Of a stretch of DNA of 22,391 nt, positions 8,146 to 14,573 are shown in pieces. The DNA is from G039029935 sp039029935 (GTDB lineage: Bacteria; Chloroflexota; Anaerolineae; Caldilineales; Caldilineaceae). The position numbers and the translations under genes were made by a program. How positions within the stretch are numbered: position 1 is the first letter of the stretch; each line of letters begins with the position of its first letter. The stretch spans positions 1 through 22,391 of the forward strand of contig JBCCFC010000037.1 in assembly GCA_039029935.1 (NCBI GenBank). Direction: 5' to 3'. The notes beneath the pieces were generated by a model. That model was not told where the DNA came from. It ran no database searches and saw only the letters and a program-made list of their open reading frames with translations.

Positions 8146-8825
8146 GCAGCTTGTTTTTGGATGATACTTTTTAGAATTTGTAAAATGGTTTCAATTTCAA
8201 GCTTGCCAGAGTATTCACGTGAGTATTGTACTATTAATCTGGGTTTATCGCTATTGAGGTCATCGACAACGCCATGTACAAAGGTCCAACTGTCGCTAAC
8301 TGTGTAGCAGGCAAAAACTTCTTGTTGGTTATTCGGTGTGTTGTCTGGTTTGGTGTCAGCATGATAGTTTAAAAATGCTGTTGCGAGTAGCTGTCCATAT
8401 AATTGAGCCTGTGGATTTTTTGCTTCAACACCACGCTTGACCTCTAATATAGTCAAAAAGGGTGTCTCGACAATACCAGAGACAGCATTTCCTAAGACGC
8501 CATCGACAATGCCATGCACTTCAAATTGTGGATATTGTGCTTTTAGATATATCTCTGCCCATGCTTGAATTGGCATATATTCTGACATGACGAGAATAGG
8601 GTAAATTGCACGTGCCCAAATAGTCGCTTCATTCATCAGGATAATTGAGTAATTCATTAAATCATCTTGAATCATTTTGATGCGAAATTGTTCGGTTTCT
8701 GTTAATGGCTTGCCATACACATCTATCAAATTGTTCCAAAAAAATGGTTCAACACCTTTCTCTTTGAGCTGAACAATTTCTTTTATATCCAAAATGTTTA
8801 TGTCAGAAAATTTTATTTTTTTCAT
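8121..8825 (-). CDS. PD-(D/E)XK nuclease-superfamily protein (RecB/Cas4-like motif)
   Basis: A 234-aa cytoplasmic protein of no named family. The centre shows the restriction-endonuclease-fold active site: GIVDGVLG (D108), then after a hydrophobic strand ILEVKRG (E128, K130), then Q139-x3-Y143 in PQAQLYGQLL, the QxxxY motif of RecB- and Cas4-like nucleases. The N-terminal 70 residues carry a hydrophilic helix with LTETEQFRIKMIQDDL. I chose the ATG at 8825 because GAGGTGG lies 7-8 bases upstream; an earlier GTG at 8840 would include that site in the coding region. It overlaps lutC by 25 bp and lies downstream of vapC, behind a perfect AT palindrome. No methylase, helicase or Cas gene is nearby, so a restriction or CRISPR role is not indicated. 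Similar stand-alone proteins are common in cyanobacteria and Chloroflexota; function unknown. Confidence 0.65.
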   Translation of the reverse strand: MKKIKFSDINILDIKEIVQLKEKGVEPFFWNNLIDVYGKPLTETEQFRIKMIQDDLMNYSIILMNEATIWARAIYPILVMSEYMPIQAWAEIYLKAQYPQFEVHGIVDGVLGNAVSGIVETPFLTILEVKRGVEAKNPQAQLYGQLLATAFLNYHADTKPDNTPNNQQEVFACYTVSDSWTFVHGVVDDLNSDKPRLIVQYSREYSGKLEIETILQILKSIIQKQAAWIHAIKS

Positions 8826-8888
8826 TTTCGACCACCTCACTCTAAAATCTTAAAAAGATATAGTTGTAACATGAGAGAAAATTAGTTC

Positions 8889-8930
8889 TTTTTATAGAAA
8901 TTTTTAACTCAGCAAAAATCTCTATAAAAA
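8889..8930. terminator. AT-rich hairpin downstream of vapC
   Basis: Arms 8889-8905 and 8914-8930 are complementary over 17 bp with one mismatch (TTTTTATAGAAATTTTT against AAAAATCTCTATAAAAA) around an 8-nt loop. It adjoins the larger palindrome at 8924-8971; the two overlap by a few bases and could form alternative structures. It lies between the vapC stop and the nuclease gene start on the minus strand and may end or attenuate transcription. Confidence 0.4.
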
Positions 8931-8971
8931 ATAAATTTTTCAAATTTAAATTTGAAAAATTTATTTTTTAT
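8924..8971. repeat. Perfect 48-bp AT palindrome
   Basis: The sequence 8924-8971 equals its own reverse complement: two 24-bp arms with no spacer, centred between 8947 and 8948 (centre CAAATTTAAATTTG), A/T throughout except C8941 and its partner G8954. It lies 26 bp after the vapC stop and about 100 bp before the nuclease start on the minus strand. In RNA it would give a long hairpin with T-runs in the arms, so it may terminate in both directions; in DNA it could extrude as a cruciform. A role is inferred only from structure. Confidence 0.7.
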
Positions 8972-8996
8972 GATACATCCAGTGTTAGGTTAGGTT

Positions 8997-9380
8997 TCAA
9001 AAATCTATCCGCCGCTCAACATAGCGTACACCAGGCAAATCTTTAAAGTCTGAATCCTGTGTCCACAATGTGGCATTGTGGCTTAACGCGGTGGTTAGAA
9101 CCAAACTATCCGCGCTAGGAATATCCAGGCGCGTTGATAATTCCGCTGCATTCACCGCAATCGTCATCGTCAAATCAACCACTTTGCCCAAGGTCATGAG
9201 CGCGATGCACAGCAGGGCCTCATCCTCACCTTTCTGCTGCAAAACCCACCGAAAAACTTCATGGATAACAAAAGATGGCACGATAAGTTTAGAGGTCTGT
9301 GTAATCACTGGCTCGAAGAAATCTGCGTTGGGGCCATCCGCAAAATATTCAATCCAACCAGAGGAATCTACGACATTCAT
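8997..9380 (-). CDS. vapC: VapC-type PIN-domain toxin (ribonuclease)
   Basis: A 127-aa protein, typical length for VapC. PIN-domain acidic residues are in place: VVDSSGWIEYF (D5), IHEVFRW (E41), SADSLVL (D91) and TQDSDFKDL (D109, D111). VapC toxins are Mg-dependent endoribonucleases that cut tRNA or rRNA and are blocked by their antitoxin. The start lies 10 bp after the stop of the AbrB-type antitoxin gene, with no clear ribosome-binding site, so translation is probably coupled to it. The RNA target cannot be told from sequence. The family and pairing are secure. Confidence 0.92.
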   Translation of the reverse strand: MNVVDSSGWIEYFADGPNADFFEPVITQTSKLIVPSFVIHEVFRWVLQQKGEDEALLCIALMTLGKVVDLTMTIAVNAAELSTRLDIPSADSLVLTTALSHNATLWTQDSDFKDLPGVRYVERRIDF

Positions 9381-9390
9381 GAATAATGGT

Positions 9391-9663
9391 TTAGTTTAGT
9401 TGCACTCCTGGTAGCGCAGAAATCCCCTGAAGTGGCGACTCTGGCAAGTTTGAATCCGGCGAAGCCTCTGACTCACGCAGAAAATTTGGATCAATGCCTT
9501 TCAGCAGCCCACGAGCATCCTGCAAGGATGCAATGGGGACCAGTTCAATACGGTTTTTGTAGGGTATGACTTGAATTTTTTGACCTGGTTGAAGTTCAAA
9601 CATTTCACGAATGGCATTTGGAATCATCACCTGATATGTAGGCGATACAGTTACAGTTTGCAT
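9391..9663 (-). CDS. vapB: VapB-type antitoxin with AbrB/SpoVT DNA-binding domain
   Basis: A 90-aa protein. Residues 1-46 form a swapped-hairpin AbrB domain: MQTVTVSPTYQVMIPNAIRE, then LQPGQKIQVIPYKNRIELVPI. The remainder is a flexible tail that would wrap the toxin. I chose the ATG at 9663 because GAGG lies 7 bases upstream and the domain begins there; upstream codons in the same frame fall in the promoter. Such antitoxins repress their own operon with toxin as co-repressor, consistent with the repeats overlapping the -10 box at 9703-9726. Confidence 0.9.
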   Translation of the reverse strand: MQTVTVSPTYQVMIPNAIREMFELQPGQKIQVIPYKNRIELVPIASLQDARGLLKGIDPNFLRESEASPDSNLPESPLQGISALPGVQLN

Positions 9664-9702
9664 ATGAAACCTCAGTTGGTTTAACAGTATATTTAAAAAG
9701 AT

Positions 9703-9726
9703 TGTATAAGTACTGTATAGATAGTA
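9703..9726 (-). promoter_or_regulatory. Candidate VapB/VapBC operator
   Basis: TGTATA occurs at 9703-9708 and again at 9714-9719, 11 bp apart, and 9711-9726 is an imperfect 16-bp palindrome (TACTGTATAGATAGTA, six of eight pairs). The segment covers the predicted -10 box and start point of the vapBC promoter, the usual place for autorepression by an AbrB-type antitoxin. Binding is inferred. Confidence 0.35.
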
Positions 9727-9749
9727 TCGTGGTCTGGGATAAATGTCAA
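9721..9749 (-). promoter_or_regulatory. Predicted sigma-70-type promoter of vapBC
   Basis: Read on the minus strand, a perfect TTGACA (complement at 9744-9749) is followed after exactly 17 bp by TACTAT (complement at 9721-9726). Transcription would begin near 9714, giving a leader of about 50 nt before vapB. The -35 and spacer overlap one arm of the inverted repeat at 9728-9793, which may link the end of the reductase transcript to vapBC expression. Confidence 0.6.
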
Positions 9750-9793
9750 GTGCGAATAATCTTCTTACACGGAACATTTGTTTCCAGACCACG
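9728..9793. repeat. Inverted repeat between the reductase and vapB genes
   Basis: Outer arms 9728-9737 (CGTGGTCTGG) and 9784-9793 are perfectly complementary, and the pairing continues inward to 9746 and 9774 with a one-base slip. The loop is about 27 nt. It begins 11 bp after the stop of the leftward reductase gene, so it may be its transcript terminator, although there is no T-run. It could also be a small inverted-repeat element; no flanking target duplication was seen. Confidence 0.45.
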
Positions 9794-9803
9794 CTTTACA
9801 ATG

Positions 9804-10676
9804 CTAAATTCCAAAAATTGATGTCATTCGGTATTTATCCAGTAGGTCTTCCATCGCTTCATCTCTCGGGCGTGACTCATAGCGACTGGCGGCATCCAAC
9901 ATACGTGGAAGAACATGGATGTCGCCAAGCGTATTCAAAAATACACCAGTGCGACCCATCGCCCAATGCACAGCGGTATCCAGTGCGTCTTGGTCTTCCA
10001 GCGGTTGATACCATGTCGCGGCATTCTTGGCAGTGGTTGCCCAAGGACCCCGTGAAACCGATTTGATGGTCTGCACGGCAACATTGCGTTCTTCACAGAG
10101 TTTGACGACATCATCAAAGTCTTTGATATAGCGGTTATTTTTGTGCATGACATAGTTATAGGGCAACAGAACTGAATCAAAGGCAAACTCGGCCAGACTG
10201 CGTTTGTGCATGGCAGCGACGGTCATGCCATGTCCTGTGACGCCAATAAAGCGTACCAGTCCTTCCTCTCGTGCCTCGATTGCTGCCTGCAATGCGCCCT
10301 TTTCACCAGCCACCTTACCCATCGCGGTGTCCCACTCGTCTGGGTGGAACAACCCATGCAACTGAATCAAATCCACTTGTTCAACCTGTAGCCGCTCCAA
10401 GGACTGACGGATTTGTGTACGTGCAGGTTCATATTTACGATACCCTGTTTTGGTTGCCAAGAAGAAATCTTTGCGATGCTCCTTCATCCAAGGACCAATG
10501 CGTAGCTCTGATTCGCCATAGCTGGCGGCGGTGTCAATATGGTTGACGCCGTATTCAAGCAACACCTCTAAGGTTTGGTCGGCTTCTTTTTGGGTCACAC
10601 GGCTCAATGCGGCTGCGCCAAAAAGCGTGACTGTACTCATATGGCCTGTGTTGCCAAATGGCTGTGTACGGATCAT
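9804..10676 (-). CDS. Aldo/keto reductase family oxidoreductase (intact copy)
   Basis: A 290-aa NADPH-dependent aldo/keto reductase. The catalytic tetrad is visible: NHIDTAASYG (D48, Y53), FLATKTG (K76) and LIQLHGL (H107). The fold is a cytoplasmic TIM barrel; the C-terminus ends DLLDKYRMTSIFGI. It belongs to the YghZ/Tas-like predicted oxidoreductases that reduce varied aldehydes and ketones, so the substrate cannot be stated. AAGGAG lies 7 bases before the ATG. It is the last gene of a leftward run larB, larE, reductase copy, reductase. Its partner copy at 10808-11680 has exactly the same codon count and is clearly paralogous, indicating a tandem duplication. A 97-bp insert sits just upstream of its ribosome-binding site. 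Confidence 0.88.
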   Translation of the reverse strand: MIRTQPFGNTGHMSTVTLFGAAALSRVTQKEADQTLEVLLEYGVNHIDTAASYGESELRIGPWMKEHRKDFFLATKTGYRKYEPARTQIRQSLERLQVEQVDLIQLHGLFHPDEWDTAMGKVAGEKGALQAAIEAREEGLVRFIGVTGHGMTVAAMHKRSLAEFAFDSVLLPYNYVMHKNNRYIKDFDDVVKLCEERNVAVQTIKSVSRGPWATTAKNAATWYQPLEDQDALDTAVHWAMGRTGVFLNTLGDIHVLPRMLDAASRYESRPRDEAMEDLLDKYRMTSIFGI

Positions 10677-10690
10677 GAATTTCTCCTTAT

Positions 10691-10807
10691 TCTATAATGA
10701 CTCTGCTGAAAAACGGGTCAAATACCCCAAAAGTCCGACTTCTTACCAGTGGTAGGAATCAGCAAATTTTACAGAAGTCGGACTTTTTTCAGGGGACTCT
10801 ATAATGA
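10691..10807. mobile_element. MITE-like 97-bp insert with 10-bp flanking direct repeats
   Basis: TCTATAATGA occurs at 10691-10700 and again at 10798-10807, flanking a 97-bp segment. The segment's ends are imperfect inverted repeats (about 11 of 15 positions; core CTGAAAAA at 10706-10713 and TTTTTCAG at 10785-10792). Removing the insert and one repeat copy leaves a 24-bp junction between the stop of one reductase and the ATG of the next, with the AAGGAG site intact, which is the expected ancestral arrangement. It has no coding capacity. The 10-bp duplication is within the range produced by some DDE transposases. Confidence 0.6.
10729..10787. terminator. Hairpin inside the insert, possible transcription terminator
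   Basis: Arms 10729-10743 (AAAAGTCCGACTTCT) and 10773-10787 are perfectly complementary over 15 bp, with a 29-nt loop that holds its own small palindrome (TACCAGTGGTA). The arms end in A/T runs, so RNA from either strand would have a stem followed by U residues. Read leftward it lies between the two reductase genes and could reduce transcription of the downstream intact copy. Confidence 0.5.
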
Positions 10808-11680
10808 TTAGATCCCAAATATCGAGGTCATGCGATACTCATCGATCAACGCATCCATGCTCTCTTCGCTGGGGCGTGATTCATAACGGTTGGCCGCATC
10901 CAACACCATCGGTAGAATGCCCATATCACCAGGCGTGACTAAAAAGACTTCTGGACGCCCCATGACCCAATGGATTGCGTTATCCAACGCACTCTGTGTT
11001 TCCAGTGGCTGATACCAAGTGTTGGTATTGGGATTGGTCGTAGTTTAAGGACCACGTGCCGATGACTTGATTGTCTGTATGGCGACGTTGCGTTCTTGGC
11101 AGCGCTTGACCACACGGTCAAAATCCTTACAATACCGTTCGTGTTTGTGCATGAGGTAGTTATAGGGCAACAGAATCGAGTCAAACGGAAATTCATCGAG
11201 ATTTTTTCGATGCGATACAGCGACAGACATGCCATGTCCTGTAATCCCAATAAAGCGGACAAGCCCTTCCGTTCTCGCATCAATCGCTGCCTGTAATGCA
11301 CCTTTTTCACCTGACTCTTTGCCAAATGCCATGTCGCACTCATCAGGATGATAGAGTGCGTGAAGTTGAATCGAGTCAATTTGGTCAACCTGCAAACGTT
11401 CCAATGAACGCCGAATCTCATCATATGCACCTTGATAGGTACGTTGCGCTGTCTTGGTTGCCAAGAAAAAGTCTTTGCGGTGTTCCTTCATCCAAGGCCC
11501 TACACGTAGTTCTGCATCCCCATACCCAATCGCTGTATCAATGTGGTTAATTCCATACCGCAACAACAAATCCAAGACACTATCAGCCTCTTCCTGGGTG
11601 GCGTTGCTTAATGCAGCGGCGCCAAAGATGATAACTGTGCTATCGTGCCCCGTGTTGCCAAACGCTTGTTTCCGAAACAT
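10808..11680 (-). pseudogene. Aldo/keto reductase paralogue interrupted by an in-frame TAA
   Basis: The 290-codon frame is intact except for a TAA at codon 212 (11045-11047). The first 211 residues carry the full tetrad: NHIDTAIGYG (D48, Y53), FLATKTA (K76), SIQLHAL (H107). After the stop the same frame continues for 78 codons with close similarity to the paralogue (TWYQPLETQSALDNAIHW ... DEYRMTSIFGI). The equivalent residue in the intact copy is Trp, in RGPWATT. TGG to TAA needs two base changes. The truncated product would lack the last barrel strands and C-terminal loop. AAGGAG nine bases before the ATG and a 32-bp gap to larE place it in the lar operon. It may be a recent pseudogene, an assembly error or, less likely, a read-through gene. 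Confidence 0.85.
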
Positions 11681-11712
11681 TCTTTACACTCCTTTTTTAT
11701 TTTCAAAATTTT

Positions 11713-12579
11713 CTATGCTATCTGAATCTCATCCAACGAAATAATGGTTGTAGCGGGCATACTTGCACCGTTCAGTGACCCGCTACGAAATCCCGAAAGG
11801 TCCAATGTGACAAAACGGTAGCCTGTTTCCTTGATGCCGTTTACGATGGTTGTGTGGTGTTCAATCGCTTGCGGGAACTCCTCCGGAGGGATTTCGATGC
11901 GGGCGATATCATTGTGGTGACGAACACGAAATTGGGTGAATCCGGCAGCAACCAGCACATCCTCAGCCGTCTCAATCTGGCGCAACAGGTCCGGTGTGAT
12001 CGCTGTGCCATGGGGGACACGAGACGACAAACAGGCCATTGCTGGTTTGTCCCATACAGGCAAGTTCATGCTGCGTGCAATGGCGCGAATTTCTGGCTTG
12101 GTGATGCCTAACTCGGCCAGTGGTGAGCGCGCCTCGCGTTCACGTGCCGCATCAATGCCTGGACGATGATCGCCTTGGTCGCTGGCATTGGTCCCATCCA
12201 ATACAATTGCCCAGTTCTCCTCGGCCACAATCCTTTTGAGATGGTTGTGAAGTTCAGATTTACAAAAGTAACAGCGGTTGGTTGGGTTGGCGGCATAGTT
12301 CTCATCCAGATATTCCTCGGTGTTGACCAAGCGGTAGGGAATGCCCCATTCATCCGCCAACTTCACCGCATCCTGCATCTCCCGTTGCGGGTAGCTGGGC
12401 GAAACGCCAATACATGCCAACGCATTCTCGCCAAGCTGCTCATGCGCCACCGCCATCACCAACGCACTATCGACACCACCCGAATAGGCCACAATCACCG
12501 AGTCAAATTGATGCATAAAGCCGCGTAAGTCATCCAACTTGGTTTGTGTATGTTCATGTAATTCGACTTGAATCTTCAT
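11713..12579 (-). CDS. larE: LarE, ATP-dependent sulfur transferase for the nickel-pincer nucleotide cofactor
   Basis: A 288-aa PP-loop (N-type ATP pyrophosphatase) enzyme. AYSGGVDSALV (SGGVDS at 33-38) binds ATP; NRCYFCKSEL (C103, C106) is the conserved double-Cys patch; KPAMACLSSRVPHG places C183 at the position of the sacrificial cysteine of characterised LarE (Cys176 in Lactiplantibacillus). LarE adenylates the pyridinium dicarboxylate made by LarB and donates sulfur to it; LarC then inserts nickel. AAGGAG stands 6 bases before the ATG. It follows larB after 168 bp of tandem repeats and is followed within 32 bp by the reductase pair. Neither larA nor larC is in the window. Confidence 0.93.
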   Translation of the reverse strand: MKIQVELHEHTQTKLDDLRGFMHQFDSVIVAYSGGVDSALVMAVAHEQLGENALACIGVSPSYPQREMQDAVKLADEWGIPYRLVNTEEYLDENYAANPTNRCYFCKSELHNHLKRIVAEENWAIVLDGTNASDQGDHRPGIDAAREREARSPLAELGITKPEIRAIARSMNLPVWDKPAMACLSSRVPHGTAITPDLLRQIETAEDVLVAAGFTQFRVRHHNDIARIEIPPEEFPQAIEHHTTIVNGIKETGYRFVTLDLSGFRSGSLNGASMPATTIISLDEIQIA

Positions 12580-12590
12580 ATTTTCTCCTT

Positions 12591-12654
12591 GTTGAAAAGT
12601 TGAAGGGTTGAAGCGTTGAAGGGTTGAAGAGTTGAAAGGTTGAAGAGTTGAAAG
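12591..12654. repeat. Tandem array, eight 8-bp units
   Basis: GTTGAAGN is repeated head to tail eight times from 12591 to 12654 (units ending AA, GG, GC, GG, GA, AG, GA, AG). It lies between larB and larE and starts 11 bp upstream of the larE ATG, directly before the AAGGAG site on the minus strand. Variation is confined to the last two bases of the unit. Length changes would alter the larB-larE spacing. Confidence 0.85.
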
Positions 12655-12662
12655 ATTAAATG

Positions 12663-12753
12663 TTCATACTTCACACTTCACTGTTCACTATTCACTGTTC
12701 ACTCTTCACTGTCCACTCTTCACTCTTCACTCTTCACTGTTCACTCTTCACCC
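12663..12753. repeat. Tandem array, thirteen 7-bp units, containing the larB stop codon
   Basis: TTCACTN-type units repeat thirteen times in exact 7-bp register (12663-12753; first units TTCATAC, TTCACAC, last TTCACCC). The larB stop codon (TGA, complement at 12748-12750) lies within the last unit. The array adjoins the different 8-bp array at 12591-12654, so larB and larE are separated almost entirely by simple repeats. On the minus strand the units read NAGTGAA. Confidence 0.85.
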
Positions 12754-13506
12754 ACTTACAATCCGCTGGTTGATCAACGCCGCCATATTCCCCGCGCCAT
12801 AACCGTTGTCAATGTTGACGGTTGCAACACCGGATGCACAACTATTGAGCATAGAAAGTAGTGCGCTGATACCACCAAAATTGGCGCCATAGCCAACTGA
12901 TGTGGGAACGGCGATGACGGGGGCGTCGGTCAGCCCACCAACAACACTGGCGAGTGCGCCCTCCATGCCCGCGGCAACGACGACGACGTTGGCGGTCTGT
13001 AATGTAGGGACATGGGGCAATAGTCTGTGCAGACCAGCGACGCCGACATCCACGATGCGCTTGGGGGCGTGCCCCATGAGGTCAGCGGTGAGGATGGCCT
13101 CTTCCAGTACAGGCAAATCGCTGGTTCCTGCTGCTACCATGACGATGCCATCATACTTGTCACGGTCTGGTTCTTGGTCCACCCAGATGCATCTCGCCGA
13201 TGCATGGTATTGCAATTCTGGCACAAGCGCAACCGCTGCTTCATATTGCTCCATGCTAGCGCGTGTCGCCAGTATACGTGGACTCAACGTCACCAGCCGT
13301 GCCATGATTTTAGCCACCTGTTCCGCTGTTTTACCCTGAGCATAGACAACTTCGGGAAAGCCCGTGCGTAACGTGCGGTGGTGATCCAAGGTGGCGAAAT
13401 CCATCTCCTCAAAAGGGAGGGTGCGCAGGCTTTCGAGGGCGTTGTCAACACTCTGTTGGCCGTTGGCGACCTGGGTTAATAACTGATATAGTGCGTCTCG
13501 ATTCAT
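12748..13506 (-). CDS. larB: LarB, nicotinate adenine dinucleotide carboxylase/hydrolase (nickel-pincer cofactor synthesis)
   Basis: A 252-aa protein. The N-terminal part has the LarB-type EEMDFATLDHHRTLRTGFPEVVYAQGKT segments, and residues 115-250 form a PurE-like (AIR carboxylase) domain: DGIVMVAAGTSDLPVLEEA, then VVVAAGMEGALASVVGGL and PTSVGYGANFGG. LarB carboxylates and hydrolyses nicotinate adenine dinucleotide, the first step to the nickel-pincer nucleotide used by lactate racemase and related enzymes. The ATG at 13506 has no obvious ribosome-binding site. It heads the leftward operon with larE downstream and a plausible promoter at 13575-13604. The stop lies in a tandem repeat. Confidence 0.93.
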   Translation of the reverse strand: MNRDALYQLLTQVANGQQSVDNALESLRTLPFEEMDFATLDHHRTLRTGFPEVVYAQGKTAEQVAKIMARLVTLSPRILATRASMEQYEAAVALVPELQYHASARCIWVDQEPDRDKYDGIVMVAAGTSDLPVLEEAILTADLMGHAPKRIVDVGVAGLHRLLPHVPTLQTANVVVVAAGMEGALASVVGGLTDAPVIAVPTSVGYGANFGGISALLSMLNSCASGVATVNIDNGYGAGNMAALINQRIVSG

Positions 13507-13824
13507 TGGTTATTTCTGGCTCTGTGAATTCACTATCCTTATGTCTTGATTAATTTGGGCAGCATACCCACTGCATTTTACTCTAGTCTGAATGACAATG
13601 ACAAACAGTGAGAGCGTTTAACAAATATTTTTCCCAATGGCATGGAGCCATTGGTACATTGTCGAGAAAGAGTTCTTTCACTGGCTGGGAATGCTGTTGA
13701 TTCTCCAGAGTCCGGCATCCGATGAGACAAAAACTGTAACGTTACGTGCGGATCGTCAATACAAATCCATGTTAAATGAGAAGTAGATAGTACATCATTT
13801 GATTTTCAAAGAGGAGTGCGATAA
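13507..13824. other. Divergent intergenic region between larB and the membrane protein gene
   Basis: About 320 bp between two divergent starts. It holds the candidate larB promoter, an 8-bp inverted repeat at 13634-13654 (CCAATGGC/GCCATTGG, 5-nt loop) and a GTAACGTTAC palindrome at 13736-13745 that could be an operator for the rightward gene. No protein-like frame was seen. Confidence 0.5.
13575..13604 (-). promoter_or_regulatory. Predicted promoter of the larB operon
   Basis: On the minus strand TTGTCA (complement at 13599-13604) is followed after 18 bp by TAAAAT (complement at 13575-13580). A second TTGTCA is directly adjacent (13593-13598). The leader to the larB ATG would be about 60 nt. 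Confidence 0.4.
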
Positions 13825-14175
13825 ATGGCAACAAAGACACAGCCAAACACAACAACCAAACCACCCATCCGCTGGACTGGCATTCTCTTTGCATTTGCCG
13901 CCAATACCCTGCTGGTGACAGCCCTTAGTTCATTTCTGCCTGCTGGCGGCATGGGCGACCTTGCGACTATTTTGGGGCCCATTCTCGCGGGTGTCGTCAC
14001 GGCTATTTATGTTGGTCAGCGCGGTGGAATGCACGCGTTTATTGGCGGATTAATCAGTATTCCAGTGCTGGCGTTGTTCATTCTGAGTAGTGACTGGCAG
14101 TCAGCCGTGATTGCAGGTGCGTTTTGTGGATTTGGTGGCTCACTCACCGAGATCATCATGAGACGACGTGGATGA
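13825..14175 (+). CDS. Small integral membrane protein of unknown function
   Basis: A 116-aa protein with a hydrophilic N-terminus rich in Thr, Lys and Pro, then four probable membrane segments: about 18-38 (TGILFAFAANTLLVTALSSFL), 48-64 (ILGPILAGVVTAIYVG), 70-88 (HAFIGGLISIPVLALFIL) and 92-108 (SAVIAGAFCGFGGSLTEI), ending in a basic MRRRG, so the N- and C-termini are probably cytoplasmic. AGAGGAG precedes the ATG by about 9 bases. It resembles small DUF-type membrane proteins of Chloroflexota and archaea, but I do not recognise a named family. It is the only rightward gene in this half of the window and has no operon partner. Confidence 0.7.
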   Translation: MATKTQPNTTTKPPIRWTGILFAFAANTLLVTALSSFLPAGGMGDLATILGPILAGVVTAIYVGQRGGMHAFIGGLISIPVLALFILSSDWQSAVIAGAFCGFGGSLTEIIMRRRG

Positions 14176-14310
14176 TATATCATGATTACATGAAGGATAT
14201 ACTTCCTTGGCATCTTCTATTGAGTATTCAACTTCTTCAGTTTCCTGCTCATCATCAAAATCATTGCGAAAGAACTGTTCTAATGTAAATGTTCGCCATT
14301 GATTCTCTTG
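14176..14310 (-). pseudogene. Possible coding remnant, acidic peptide
   Basis: On the minus strand a frame opens just after a TGA (complement at 14311-14313) and reads QENQWRTFTLEQFFRNDFDD, then EQETEEVEYSIEDAKEVYPS and CNHDISS, before running into the 3' end of the membrane protein gene and stopping at 14140-14142. The composition is protein-like and strongly acidic, but there is no start codon. I take it as the tail of a lost gene; chance cannot be excluded. Confidence 0.3.
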
Positions 14311-14573
14311 TCATTCCGAATAGGCTAATTTAACGCTGAACGGAAGAGGTAACACAGGGTAAAAGGGGACAGAAGGGGACAGAAGGAGTCATATCTGGTA
14401 TGCTATCTCCAAAAATCAGCATGATTCATTGCAGAGGAAGATGTTGCAGGAACCAGCGGATGAATGACCCAAGTGGTGGGAAAAACAGGAGGATGAAAGG
14501 TACCCCAAAAGTTGTATCGGGTGAACCATGCGAATTTTCTTTACCTTTGCGTTCATTTATGCTATATCCGTTA
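14311..14573. other. Non-coding stretch with a short direct repeat
   Basis: No credible gene. Three 10-bp units run from 14361 to 14390 (AAAAGGGGAC, AGAAGGGGAC, AGAAGGAGTC), a GGGGACAGA-type sequence of the kind I have seen near REP-associated (Y1) transposase remnants; no transposase motif is present. A 68-codon rightward frame from 14400 is Cys/Arg-rich without family features or ribosome-binding site and is not called. Confidence 0.4.

Noticed and set aside
8121..8825. Consideration of the nuclease-fold gene as Cas4 or a restriction enzyme
   Set aside because: No Cas genes, array, methylase or helicase are nearby, and the Cys cluster of Cas4 is missing.
12591..12753. Consideration of the short arrays as a CRISPR
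   Set aside because: The units are 7-8 bp, directly adjacent and without unique spacers, so they are simple tandem repeats.
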